A stretch of DNA of 64,000 nt from Sipunculus nudus (GCA_026874595.1 CM049316.1:47930695-47994694), one strand, 5' to 3'. Counted from the first letter of the stretch, positions 24,631 through 38,060 are shown. The notes: generated from the letters alone by a model not told the origin. Made by a program: numbers and translations.

Positions 24631-27600
24631 CACGACTTACCGATACCATGTCTGACAGTGTGGGTGGTAGGTGCTTGTAACAGTGGTACATCTAGTGACA
24701 GGAGGATACAGCTGGATGTCACATGACTTACCATGTCTGACAGTGTGGGTGGTAGATGCTGGTAACAGTGGTACCTCTAATGACAGGAGGATACAGCTGG
24801 ATGTCACATGACTTACCATGTCTGACAGTGTGGGTGGTAGATGCTGGTAACAGTGGTATCCTTTGTGACAGGAGGATACAGCTTGATGTCACATGACTTA
24901 CGATGTCTGACAGTGTGGGTGGTAGGTGCTGGTAACAGTGGTATCCTTAGTGACAGAAGGATACAGCTTGATGTCACATGACTTACCATGTCTGACAGTG
25001 TGGGTGGTAGGTGCTGGTAACAGTGGTATCCCTAGTGACAGGAGGATACAGCTTGATGTCACATGACTTACGATGTCTGACAGTGTGGGTGGTAGGTGCT
25101 GGTAACAGTGGTATCCTTAGTGACAGGAGGATACAGCTTGATGTCACATGTTTTACCATGTCTGACAGTGTGGGTGGTAGGTGCTGGTGACAGTGGTATC
25201 CCTAGTGACAGGAGGATACAGCTGGATGTCACATGAATAACTATGTCTGACAGTGTGGGTGGGAGATGCTGGTAACAGTGGTACCTCTAATGACAGGAGG
25301 ATACAGCTGGATGTCACATGACTTACCATGTCTGACAGTGTGGGTGGTAGGTGCTGGTAACAGTGGTATCCTTAGTGACAGGAGGATACAGCTTGATGTC
25401 ACGACTTACCATGTCTGACAGTGTGGGTGGTAGGTGCTGGTAACAGTGGTATCCCTAGTGACAGGAGGATACAGCTGAATGTCACATGACTTACCATGTC
25501 TGACAGTGTGGCTGGTAGATGCTGGTAACAGTGGTATCCCTAGTGACAGGAGGATACAGCTGGATGTCACATGACTTACCATGTCTGACAGTGTGGGTGG
25601 TAGGTGCTGGTAACAGTGGTATCCCTAGTGACAGGAGGATAAGTCTGAATGTCACATGACCTACCATGTCTGACAGTGTGAGTGGAAGGTGCTGGTAACA
25701 GTGGTATCCCTAGTGACAGGAGGATACAGCTGAATGTCACATGACTTACGATGTCTGACAGTGTGGGTGGTAGATGCTGGTAACAGTGGTATCCCTAGTG
25801 ACATGAGGATACAGCTGGATGTCACATGACCTACCATGTCTGACAGTGTGAGTGGAAGGTGCTGATAACAGTGGTACCCCTAGTTACAGGAGGATATAGC
25901 TGGATGTCACATGACTTATCATGTCTGACAGTGTGGATGGTAGATGCTGGTAACAGTGGTATCCCTAGTGACAGGAGGATACAGCTGAATGTCACATGAC
26001 TTACCATGTCTGACAGTGTGGGTGGTAGATGCTGGTAACAGTGGTACCTCTAATGACAGGAGGATACAGCTGGATGTCACATGACTTACCATGTCTGACA
26101 GTGTGGGTGGTAGGTGCTGATAACAGTGGTATCCCTAGTGACAGGAGGATTCAGCTGAATGTCACATGACTTACCATGTCTGACAGTGTGGGTGGTAGAT
26201 GCTGGTAACAGTGGTATCCCTAGTACAGGAGGATACAGCTGGATGTCAAATGACATACCATGTCTGACAGTGTGGGTGGTAGGTGCTGATAACAGTGGTA
26301 TCCCTAGTGACAGGAGGATACAGCTGGATGTCATATGACTAACCATGTCTGACAGTGTGGGTGGTAGATGCTGGTAACAGTGGTATCCCTAGTGACAGGA
26401 GGATACAGCTGGATGTCACATGACTTACCATGTACCATGTCTGACAGTGTGGGTGGTAGGTGCTGGTAACAGTGGTATCCCTAGTGACAGGAGGATACAG
26501 CTGGATGTCACATGACTTACCATGTCTGACAGTGTGGGTGGTAGATGCTGGTAACAGTGGTATCCCTAGTGACAGGAGGATACAGCTGGATGTCACATGA
26601 CTTGCCATGTCTGACAGTGTGGGTGGTAGATGCTGGTAACAGTGGTACCTCTAATGACAGGAGGATACAGCTGGATGTCACATGACTTACCATGTCTGAC
26701 AGTGTGGGTGGTAGATGCTGGTAACAGTGGTACCCCTAGTGACAGGAGGATACAGCTGGATGTCACATGACTTACCATGTCTGACAGTGTGGTTAGTAGA
26801 TGCTGGTAACAGTGGTATCCCTAGTGACAGGAGGATACAGCTGGATGTCACATGACTTATCATGTCTCACAGTGTGGGTGGTAGATGCTGGTAACAGTGG
26901 TACATCTAGTGACAGGAGGATACAGCTGGATGTCACATGACTTACCATGTCTGACAGTGTGGGTGGTAGATGCTGGTAACAGTGGTACATCTAGTAACAG
27001 GAGGATACAGCTGGATGTCACATGACTTACCATGTCTGACAGTGTGGGTGGTAGATGCTGGTAACAGTGGTATCCCTAGTGACAGGAGGATACAGCTGGA
27101 TGTCACATGACTTGCCATGTCTGACAGTGTGGGTGGTAGATGCTGGTAACAGTGGTACCTCTAATGACAGGAGGATACAGCTGGATGTCACATGACTTGC
27201 CATGTCTGACAGTGTGGGTGGTAGATGCTGGTAACAGTGGTATCCCTAGTGACAGGAGGATTCAGCTGAATGTCACATGACTTACCATGTCTGACAGTGT
27301 GGGTGGTAGATGCTGGTAACAGTGGTATCCCTAGTACAGGAGGATACAGCTGGATGTCACATGACTTACCATGTCTGACAGTGTGGGTGGTAGGTGCTGG
27401 TAACAGTGGTATCCCTAGTGACAGGAGGATACAGCTGGATGTCACATGACTTACCATGTCTGACAGTGTGGGTGGTAGATGCTGGTAACAGTGGTATCCC
27501 TAGTGACAGGAGGATACAGCTGGATGTCACATGACTTACCATGTCTGACAGTGTGGGTGGTAGATGCTGGTAACAGTGGTACCTCTAATGACAGGAGGAT

Positions 27601-30600
27601 ACAGCTGGATGTCACATGACTTACCATGTCTGACAGTGTGGGTGGTAGGTGCTGATAACAGTGGTATCCCTAGTGACAGGAGGATACAGCTGAATGTCAT
27701 ATGACTAACCATGTCTGACAGTGTGGGTGGTAGATGCTGGTAACAGTGGTATCCCTAGTGACAGGAGGATACAGCTGGATTTTACATGACTTACCATGTC
27801 TGACAGTGTGGGTGGTAGGTGTTGGTAACAGTGGTATCCCTAGTGACAGGAGGATACAGCTGGATGTCACATGACTTACCATGTCTGACAGTGTGGGTGG
27901 TAGATGCTGGTAACAGTGGTATCCCTAGTGACAGGAGGATACAGCTGGATGTCACATGACTTGCCATGTCTGACAGTGTGGGTGGTAGATGCTGGTAACA
28001 GTGGTACCTCTAATGACAGGAGGATACAGCTGGATGTCACATGACTTACCATGTCTGACAGTGTGGGTGGTAGATGCTGGTAACAGTGGTACCCCTAGTG
28101 ACAGGAGGATACAGCTGGATGTCACATGACTTACCATGTCTGACAGTGTGGTTAGTAGATGCTGGTAACAGTGGTATCCCTAGTGACAGGAGGATACAGC
28201 TGGATGTCACATGACTTATCATGTCTCACAGTGTGGGTGGTAGATGCTGGTAACAGTGGTACATCTAGTGACAGGAGGATACAGCTGGATGTCACATGAC
28301 TTACCATGTCTGACAGTGTGGGTGGTAGATGCTGGTAACAGTGGTACATCTAGTAACAGGAGGATACAGCTGGATGTCACATGACTTACCATGTCTGACA
28401 GTGTGGTAGGTAGGTGCTGGTAACAGTGGTATCCCTAGTGACAGGAGGATACAGCTGAATGTCACATGACTTACCATGTCTGACAGTGTGGGTGGTAGAT
28501 GCTGGTAAGAGTGGTATCCCTAGTGACAGGAGGATACAGCTGGATGTCACATGACTTACCATGTCTGACAGTGTGGGTGGTAGGTGCTGGTAACAGTGGT
28601 ATCCCTAGTGACAGGAGGATACAGCTGAATGTCACATGACTTACCATGTCTGACAGTGTGGGTGGTAGATGCTGGTAACAGTGGTATCCCTAGTGACAGG
28701 AGGATACAGCTGGATGTCACATGACTTACCATGTCTGACAATGTGGGTGGTAGGTGCTGGTAACAGTGGTATCCCTAGTGACAGGAGGATACAGCTGGAT
28801 GTCACATGACTTACCATGTCTGACAGTGTGGGTGGTAGGTGCTGGTAACAGTGGTATCCCTAGTGACAGGAGGATACAGCTGAATGTCACATGACCTACC
28901 ATGTCTGACAGTGTGAGTGGAAGGTGCTGGTAACAGTGGTATCCCTAGTGACAGGAGGATAGAGCTGAATGTCACATGACATACCATGTCTGACAGTGTG
29001 GATGGTAGATGCTGGTAACAGTGGTATCCTTAGTGACAGGAGGATACAGCTGGATGTCACATGACTTACCATGTCTGACAGTGTGGGTGGGAGGTGCTGG
29101 TAACAGTGGTACCCTTAGTGACAGGAGGATACAGCTTGATGTCACATGACTTACCATGTCTGACAGTGTGGGTGGTAGATGCTGGTAACAGTGGTACCTC
29201 TAATGACAGAAGGATACAGCTGGATGTCACATGACTTACCATGTCTGACAGTGTGGGTGGTAGGTGCTGATAACAGTGGTATCCCTAGTGACAGGAGGAT
29301 AGAGCTGAATGTCACATGACTTACCATGTCTGACAGTGTGGGTGGTAGATGCTGGTAACAGTGGTATCCCTAGTGACAGGAGGATACAGCTGGATGCCAC
29401 ATGACTTACCATGTCTGACAGTGTGGGTGGTAGGTGCTGGTAACAGTGGTATCCCTAGTGACAGGAGGATACAGCTGGATGTCACATGACTTACCATGTC
29501 TGACAGTGTGGGTGGTAGATGCTGGTAACAGTGGTATCCCTAGTGACAGGAGGATACAGCTGGATGTCACATGACTTGCCATGTCTGACAGTGTGGGTGG
29601 TAGATGCTGGTAACAGTGGTACCTCTAATGACAGGAGGATACAGCTGGATGTCACATGACTTACCATGTCTGACAGTGTGGGTGGTAGATGCTGGTAACA
29701 GTGGTACCCCTAGTGACAGGAGGATACAGCTGGATGTCACATGACTTACCATGTCTGACAGTGTGGTTAGTAGATGCTGGTAACAGTGGTATCCCTAGTG
29801 ACAGGAGGATACAGCTGGATGTCACATGACTTATCATGTCTCACAGTGTGGGTGGTAGATGCTGGTAACAGTGGTACATCTAGTGACAGGAGGATACAGC
29901 TGGATGTCACATGACTTACCATGTCTGACAGTGTGGGTGGTAGATGCTGGTAACAGTGGTACATCTAGTAACAGGAGGATACAGCTGGATGTCACATGAC
30001 TTACCATGTCTGACAGTGTGGTAGGTAGGTGCTGGTAACAGTGGTATCCCTAGTGACAGGAGGATACAGCTGAATGTCACATGACTTACCATGTCTGACA
30101 GTGTGGGTGGTAGATGCTGGTAAGAGTGGTATCCCTAGTGACAGGAGGATACAGCTGGATGTCACATGACTTACCATGTCTGACAGTGTGGGTGGTAGGT
30201 GCTGGTAACAGTGGTATCCCTAGTGACAGGAGGATACAGCTGAATGTCACATGACTTACCATGTCTGACAGTGTGGGTGGTAGATGCTGGTAACAGTGGT
30301 ATCCCTAGTGACAGGAGGATACAGCTGGATGTCACATGACTTACCATGTCTGACAATGTGGGTGGTAGGTGCTGGTAACAGTGGTATCCCTAGTGACAGG
30401 AGGATACAGCTGGATGTCACATGACTTACCATGTCTGACAGTGTGGGTGGTAGGTGCTGGTAACAGTGGTATCCCTAGTGACAGGAGGATACAGCTGAAT
30501 GTCACATGACCTACCATGTCTGACAGTGTGAGTGGAAGGTGCTGGTAACAGTGGTATCCCTAGTGACAGGAGGATAGAGCTGAATGTCACATGACATACC

Positions 30601-31677
30601 ATGTCTGACAGTGTGGATGGTAGATGCTGGTAACAGTGGTATCCTTAGTGACAGGAGGATACAGCTGGATGTCACATGACTTACCATGTCTGACAGTGTG
30701 GGTGGGAGGTGCTGGTAACAGTGGTACCCTTAGTGACAGGAGGATACAGCTTGATGTCACATGACTTACCATGTCTGACAGTGTGGGTGGTAGATGCTGG
30801 TAACAGTGGTACCTCTAATGACAGAAGGATACAGCTGGATGTCACATGACTTACCATGTCTGACAGTGTGGGTGGTAGGTGCTGATAACAGTGGTATCCC
30901 TAGTGACAGGAGGATAGAGCTGAATGTCACATGACTTACCATGTCTGACAGTGTGGGTGGTAGATGCTGGTAACAGTGGTATCCCTAGTGACAGGAGGAT
31001 ACAGCTGGATGCCACATGACTTACCATGTCTGACAGTGTGGGTGGTAGGTGCTGGTAACAGTGGTATCCCTAGTGACAGGAGGATACAGCTGGATGTCAC
31101 ATGACTTACCATGTCTGACAGTGTGGGTGGTAGATGCTGGTAACAGTGGTATCCCTAGTGACAGGAGGATACAGCTGGATGTCTCATGACTTACCATGTC
31201 TGACAGTGTGGGTGGTAGATGCTGGTAACAGTGGTATCCCTAGTGACAGGAGGATACAGCTGGATGTCACATGACTTACCATGTCTGACAGTGTGGGTGG
31301 TAGATGCTGGTAACAGTGGTATCCCTAGTGACAGGAGGATACAGCTGGATGTCACATGACTTACCATGTCTGACAGTGTGGGTGGTAGATGCTGATAACA
31401 GTGGTACCCCTAGTGACAGGAGAATACAGCTGGATGTCACATGACTTACCATGTCTGACAGTGTGGGTGGTAGGTGCTGATAACAGTGGTATCCCTAGTG
31501 ACAGGAGGATACAGCTGGATGTCACATGACTTACCATGTCTGACAGTGTGGGTGGTAGATGCTGATAACAGTGGTACCTCTAATGACAGAAGGATACAGC
31601 TGGATGTCACATGACTTACCATGTCTGACAGTGTAGGTGGTAGGTGCTGATAACAGTGGTACCCCTAGTGACAGGAT
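24631..31677 (-). repeat. 85-bp tandem array derived from PIEZO exon 2 and its 5' splice site, about 83 units
   Basis: Measured period 85 bp (for example GAGGATACAG at 27001 and 27086). On the minus strand each unit is about 57-59 nt of exon 2 3' sequence (coding for a peptide like GIPLLPASTTHTVRH) joined to GTAAGTCATGTGACATCC and a short pyrimidine-rich link. The last unit at the right end is exon 2 itself. Most units keep GTAAG at the exon edge. Some have GCAAG (plus-strand cttgcc, as at 26602 and 27112), and a few have ATAAG (as at 26858). The 45 nt between each TAG and GT have no stop in the PIEZO frame. The 85-bp length is not a multiple of three, so unspliced reading shifts frame. It fills 7 kb of intron 2. 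Confidence 0.95.
27830..31175. repeat. 1615-bp higher-order duplication inside the 85-bp array (19 units, about 2 copies)
   Basis: Private variants recur exactly 1615 bp apart: GGTTAGTAG at 28151 and 29766, GTGGTAGGTAGG at 28403 and 30018, GGATGCCAC at about 29394 and 31009. A third, partial copy of part of the block lies about 1359 bp to the left (GGTTAGTAG at 26792). By eye the two main copies look almost identical. Confidence 0.9.
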
Positions 31678-31718
31678 GCCGTAGATCAATGAGATTCCAT
31701 TATACCTCACCACAGTTG
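31620..31718 (-). CDS. PIEZO: PIEZO exon 2 (source of the intron 2 array)
   Basis: Acceptor GATATTTCAG at 31719 and donor GTAAGT beginning at 31619 bound 99 nt. They encode residues 25-57 plus one base of Gly58. The peptide VRYNGISLIYGILSLG followed by PLLSAP matches the vertebrate PIEZO segment with RYNGLS and a following hydrophobic helix. It forms the second part of the first transmembrane pair. Start and end phases are both 1. About 57 nt at its 3' end (31620-31676) are the same sequence as the 85-bp tandem units that fill the next 7 kb of intron. The true exon differs from the units in having TATAATGGA and the rest of its unique 5' 40 nt. An internal TAG (31663-31665 region) mimics an acceptor, so a 45-nt short form is possible. 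Confidence 0.9.
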
Positions 31719-32990
31719 CTGAAATATCAGAAAAGATTTTGAATTAATTAAACCAAATATATTCAGTCTGAGGCATATAATGATTGAGTATATCATGCAT
31801 ATATTTGTGAAAAAAAATATGAGGAAGCAAACCAAATACGGTGTCACCTTCACAGTGACTGTCACTGTATTTGATTCAGTGGTGCATTTACATTTTTTTA
31901 ATTTTTTAGTTACTATTCTTGTATCAGAAATATCCTTTTTTGTATGTTTGTGCTATCCAGAGGTTAGGTACTGAAATACTTCACTCTAACAGACCACAAA
32001 TGACCACACAATGATATTATTGACTTGGAGACATTACTCCAGTTCTTATCAGTGAGCAGATATAGGGTAAACCTGATTTCATTCCTCAATATGTAAGGCA
32101 ACAGTTATGAAATGCTCTACTCGAGAATCTGTGACAATGTAAATAACATGCACAAGATGCCCAGGAACAAAAGCCACTTGAACAAATTACACTGACAAAT
32201 AGAAATAAAATTTGTACACAGGGTCCTTTAACATTTAAATTGTAGAGGTTCCACTTGTATTCTAAAGGGTGTAACATGTTAAGGAATCAGGTATAGTTTC
32301 CAATAATCCTAATTTAATGGCAGCAAATTCCTTGTGTATTAATGGTTGTTACAACACAGGTTTTGTCTGAAGATACTTTAATTATACCTCTGCCAGGTGG
32401 CATGAGGTATTATAATTTACACTTTGGCCTCAGTTATTCTGTCAGCAAATTTACTAAGACAGTTTTGAACAGATTTTGTTGAAATCCTGAGAAAGTTTAG
32501 GAAAAAATCCAAGGATCAATCCATTAGATTTTGGAGGTAATCTGAATCAGCATAAAAAATTGTTATGGCTCTTGAAATATAATAGAGCTACTGATCAGTA
32601 TTAATTGTGGGTGCATGGCTTTGTACTGGAGGTGACCTGGGACGGGGTTGTTGAACAGGGACAGTTGTGTTGACCTGGACAGAAAAGTTTCTTGAGGATC
32701 AATCTGGTGGAGATCTGATGTTACACAAAACATCCTGTCTGTAATTTGGTCATGACAACATCAATGTCTATCTATAAGGTACAAACTTTTTTTATATATC
32801 TGCAGCATTCTAGCTTTAGATTGATGTGAATACCAAGGTTTTTGTGGATTAAACAAAAAGCTGCTTGTCTGCTGGCTGTTTTTAAAATATAGCCATTTGA
32901 TGGTAGTTTCCTGAACTGTAAATATTTATATACATGGCATAATTTGAGGAATTATATATGACTTTCTATTCTAAAACCAAAAGTATACTA
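31719..32990. other. Intron 1 next to exon 2, nothing recognised
   Basis: AT-rich. No gene, tandem repeat or known element end seen. Confidence 0.5.
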
Positions 32991-34290
32991 GAACGGCTTG
33001 TTTTCGCACTTGCAAAAACAGATCCCCCCCCCCCCCCCCCCCCCCCCCGCGTTTGTATATATGCTATATCAATGAAGACAAGGAAAGAGATCTGAGCCTG
33101 TCAGGTCACCAGGTTTCAAAATCATCCAGGATTTTGGTATGGGGCATTTCACAGTATTTTTTTTTTATCTATTACAAAAGTTTATTTTGTCACAGTTTAA
33201 CAAATATGCCAATGCAAAGAGTTAATATTCTTGTCAAACTTTGTCTTCAAAGCTATTTTGATCCTGCAGTAAATATCTATAGTACCATGTTCTGTTCCTA
33301 AAACACACAATTTTTTATATCCTAATGCCCTGTCCGTGACATTGTGTCCCGTCCCTGACATATTTTAATTGATCACTATTCAGTAAATATACCAAAATTT
33401 TATAACATAAGCCTGCAGTTATTTTGTACTTCAAACCTATGAGGAGAAACTAAGAGTTTGTGTCAAGAACAGCTTTTTGAAAAAAAAAATATTGAAACAT
33501 TTTAAAGTAAACTGTCACAGATGGGACAAATACCATGCTGACAGAAGAATATAGCATGATAAGAGACATTTATTTATCATTAACATGGCATAAATATTTA
33601 AGTACCTTGTGTCACTTTGTCAGTATGATGCTTAAATAATTAGGAGTTTTGTTTAGATAATTAATTCAATTTTAAATTTGTCCCTTCCATGACGTTAAAT
33701 TTCAATTTTTTTTTTTTTAAATGTCTGGTTAAAAAATAATAAAATCATAAAATCAGCCCCTTGAAATGTGTACTGTGTTAAAATATAATAGCTTATTGTT
33801 CAATTAGATCAAATTTTTTCATGATTCTCACAATTTTTCCCCCTACTTTTGAGTCGCAAATACCATGAAATGCCCCAAGGAACAATCAGTGTTTCAAGTT
33901 TTGGAGGAAAATATCCAACCCCTCAAAAGTTGAAGGTAACCAGCTTTCAAACTCCTTCGAGAACTTTGAGAACCATCAGTATTTTAAATTTCAGAGGAAA
34001 GTTTTCAGCACTTCAAAAGTTATCGCGTTCACAAGATATCCTACAGACGACGACTGACAACAACAAACAACAATGGCACTAAAAACATGTCTCCCCTGGA
34101 GGGGGGGGGCAGAAATAAATACTGATAAGATAGTGAGAGTGGGTTTATGGTCGGAAGTTATTCAGTATGCTGGTGCCACAGATCCACCATATCCATATGT
34201 GTATACCAGTATGTGTTTGCCAGTGGTTTACAGAAGGATTATTCCATCTGGTATGCTGTTTACAGATATACGAATATATATGCTATAACC
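32991..34290. other. Intron 1 stretch with poly-C run
   Basis: A C run of about 23 lies at 33026-33048. A self-similar pair (TTTTGGAGGAAAATATCCAACC-like text near 33900 and a related phrase near 33990) suggests a decayed repeat. No credible coding. Confidence 0.4.
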
Positions 34291-34911
34291 ATACAACATA
34301 TATGAATTGAGATGCAATAATGGTATGATTAATCCCCTCTCTTGGCAAAATTTCTAAAACACTAATTTTAAGAAATGCCCATTTCAGTTGTACTACTAAG
34401 TGACACAATATACCAGCATTATATAGTTAATTATATTATACTGATCATGGAAGTGATACATGTGTGGGCCCTATGTGAGATCACTGCATTATATGCATTA
34501 ATATTAATTATCATACTCAATTAATTCTATAAAACATGTATGAGTCAGTAATATGTCAGTAATTATATTTGTATTCATCATTATCCTGCATAACTCATGA
34601 CTTAGCATCCATTAAAATTAACATGACATTAAATTGCATGACTTAACATGACATTAAAAGCACAGTCCGTGTCATCGCAGGTAACAAATATTTATATATA
34701 TTTATGCATGTCTGTCCTCCTCATTAAATGAAGATTACCAGTACAACAATGTCAGTGTGTCCAATGCCTGTCTTTGTGTTTGTATTTTTTTATTCATAAA
34801 TTTGAATCTTGAGCAATGGAACAGTTCATTAAAATCTAGCATCAAGATAATAAGATTATTTTGTCCTATAGATGATCTGTCTGTCAGTTGTTACACATGA
34901 TATCTGAAAAA

Positions 34912-35440
34912 CTAGGGACCCATGAGTCTTAACTCTCAGCTGAATTTGTCTGTAGGAATATTTTAAAAGAAATTTTCAGAATGAAGGTCCTGTGACCTTA
35001 ACCAATGACCTTGTGACCAAAAAATCTGAGAACTCTTTATCCTTGAACTTGCAGCATATAGATTATTGTATCAATCTTTAAAAAAAAAGGTGGGTCCAGT
35101 GACCTTGACCTCTGACCAGGTAACCATAAAATGTACAGATTTTTTCCGCTTTTGGCAAGTAAGCCATATGTGAAAGATGGAAAGTTTTGGATGAAAAGTT
35201 TGATTTACAGTGCATCCACAATCTTTTTAAATATGTGACTCCTGTGACCTTCACCTTTGACCTCTGGACCCTGATAATCATAATTTTTCTTACTTAAGTG
35301 GTGGGTCATTAATAAATCAAGTCTGAAGCCAATCTGTCTATCCAAAGCAGAATTATCATTCATAAACTAATTTGTGAATAGATGGGCCCTGTGATCTTGA
35401 CCTTTTAGATGTTGACTCACAGTCAGCTGAGCTTAAAAAC
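34912..35440 (+). repeat. Diverged dispersed element ending in CAGTCAGCTGAGCT
   Basis: It opens with GGGACCCATGAGTCTTAACT and CTCAGCTGA, has repeated TGTGACCTTGACC phrases, and ends ACAGTCAGCTGAGCTTAAAA. The ends resemble those of family X, so it is probably a relative. Confidence 0.5.
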
Positions 35441-38060
35441 ACAATATATCAAATATTGTAAAAATATACCCCTCAGAAATGTAACCAAATATATCAAATG
35501 AAGTAAAAGTTTACCCCTTAGAAATGTAAGCAAATAAAACAAATGAAGTTTCTATAAAAAAAAAATTCAAACATAAGTATATAATGATGAACATCATGAT
35601 AGAATGTTTTGAAGCAAGGTTCATACATCTATCACTTGACAAATGATTCAGAGCCCTTTAAAATAGGGGCTTTACGCAGTAGCGGTATAACCCGTTATTG
35701 ACCACTCTGTAAATAACACACAGGTGCCCAATGCTATTTTTAGCATTTGTTTTTTATGAGAACTTGATTGACAGTTATTTGTTTGTGACAACCTTTCAGG
35801 GCTTCAGCACGATTAGCGGAAAGAGACCAGGTGAAATGTTTTAGTAACCATGTCAAATGCTGTGATTTAAAAAATGACCGACTCGGCCTGCGCTCTGAAC
35901 ACAGTGCGTGACTGGCCAGAGACCTTCCAGTCATGTTACAATGGAGGGAATGGTTTGAGCATAGCATAGCTGCTGCTTAGGGAGTGTATACACGGCCGTG
36001 TAGGTCACATTTTGTACGAGAGGACTGCGAGTTTACATTTTTAGGGGATTTATATTACGACTCATGGAAACATTTTATAACGGCAGGCGATAAAATAATG
36101 ACAGGGACTCTGTTGTATATTTATTTTCCAAATTGCCAAACTAAGTGTCAGTGGTTTTTAGAAATGAAAAATTAATTAAGTCTGGCCAAATGCACATTCA
36201 AAACGGTTTAAAACAAGTTTGCCTTTGCCAAGTTAAAGGGGTATAAAAGTAATGGACTATTATATATATACCATTTTATATTCCTGTCATAGAACTTTAC
36301 TTGTTCATGACAAGTGAGCTGACATTCAGTTCATGATTACATGTTAATGACATTTGATTTTTCACAATACAGCTGACACAATTGTTAAGTGTATACATGT
36401 TTACATGATAATCTCGGACGCATCACCTGGCTGTCACAGCAAGGCCCTGTGACAGCTGTGCAGCAGCAATGCAAGCACCATGTCTGCCTTAGCTGTCTTT
36501 TCTAATCTAACAGGCTGAAGCAGCTAGCAGTCCTGACAGTCTGCTGATTCCTGGATCTCTGTCTAGCTGTTCTAAATATGCTGCTGTTTTTGTTGCTGCC
36601 ATCATACTGACAGAGGATGCAGTATAATTAACAGCACATTCTACAGCCCGTCTCACACATATGGGCCCGTTTGTTTGTAAAATGCTGGTAGCAGCTGCCA
36701 ATACACCCTTATATACAATATACAACACTGTGTACATGTGTACAACAGCCATGATCAGTATCTGAAAAGAGTCACATGACATGATCACCCCTCACTGATA
36801 CCATCTCAGTGATCAAAGAATTCTGGGAGCCCGCAGAAAAACCTGGAGGTTATCAGGTGCTAGTTTGATAGAGCAATATCATATGGTGTTGGAATATAAT
36901 AACACACTGATCAGTTATGACTCACCGTCATATGCATAAATCTTCAAGTTATAAAATGTAATGTCAGCCATATAGAACTCTACGATCCTGACACTGGTAA
37001 CATTCTCAACAGTCAGAGACTGAAAAATTTACATCCCTTTCATACTCATTAATGTTTTATGTTTCAAGCACACAATCAAACCCAAAAGAATTAGTGTTTC
37101 CACATACTTTTCAGTGATTAACTTATAACGGCTTATAGATTAAAAAGGTCATACATCTATCAAAGAGGCATTTTAATAACCATAAAAAGAGTAAGCCAGA
37201 AATCACATCAATTCTATGGATAAGGCCTGTGTTTTATATATGTACACTTCCAAAACATTTTGCATGATCTATATTCTTGTATATTTATATCACCAGATTA
37301 GAATTAGTTTGCACAAGCATGGGTCCCAAGGTATTCCAAAGTATACATTTTGTAACTTAATAGTCTTTGTGAGGTACATCTGTGGTTGTATTTTTGGGTA
37401 AACCAATAATTAGTTTTAATCTGAAATTATGTCAGAGCATGAGATGGTAAAATGGTCACTCTGATTTTACTTTTTTGGTAGGTCATCAGGTTCAAGCACC
37501 TATCACCAGGGAAACAGAAAACCAATAAAGACATGAATGAAAACAGGTGTCTCTAGTGATCAATGTTAGCCATCAAATTTACTTACATCTCAGTCTAACA
37601 CACATTTAAACCTAAGCAAACTGGCAAATCTTGTTCATTTGACTTTGACGCAAGATTAGTCAAGTGTGTTTTTATTGTTCTTGTAAAGTAAAACATCTGT
37701 GTGGGGGTTTTATAAATGACAGTGCCAGTGTCTGTGGTTGTGCTGTCTTCATAACTATCACAATCTCATGACTGACAGTCTGACCTTTAACAGAGCTGGC
37801 AGTGTGATCAAGATAAAGATCAATGTAAACTGTGCAGGGCTGTCCAAGAGACATGACTTTGTGTCATGGGGTGTCTGGCTTAGCCAGAAGAGACACTGTT
37901 TGAATCTACTGAAAGTTATTCAAATATTTACATATTTATTAGGTATGATGTTATGACACAAAGAAAAACAAACACCCAATGGTGTAAACATGACTTACAG
38001 CACATTCTGAAATTGAAGCTTAAACAATTATTGTCAATACAGATGTTCTTACATAGGTGC
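35441..38060. other. Intron 1, no recognised feature
   Basis: The minus-strand open stretch at 36507-36788 has no family likeness and no convincing splice context. The rest is AT-rich single-copy-looking sequence. Confidence 0.45.

Noticed and set aside
24631-31677. A CRISPR-like or bacterial repeat array
   Set aside because: The units are contiguous 85-bp copies without unique spacers, in a eukaryotic gene, and their origin in exon 2 is visible.
24637-31713. About 20 open frames of 60-89 codons on the minus strand with text like HVTSSCILLSLG and CDIQLYPPVT
   Set aside because: They run straight through exon-derived and intron-derived parts of the 85-bp unit and change frame each unit. Only the 45-nt segments in the PIEZO phase are candidates for coding.
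36507-36788. 93-codon minus-strand frame rich in Ala and Val
   Set aside because: No splice context, no family likeness and no PIEZO phase. Probably chance in a low-stop stretch.
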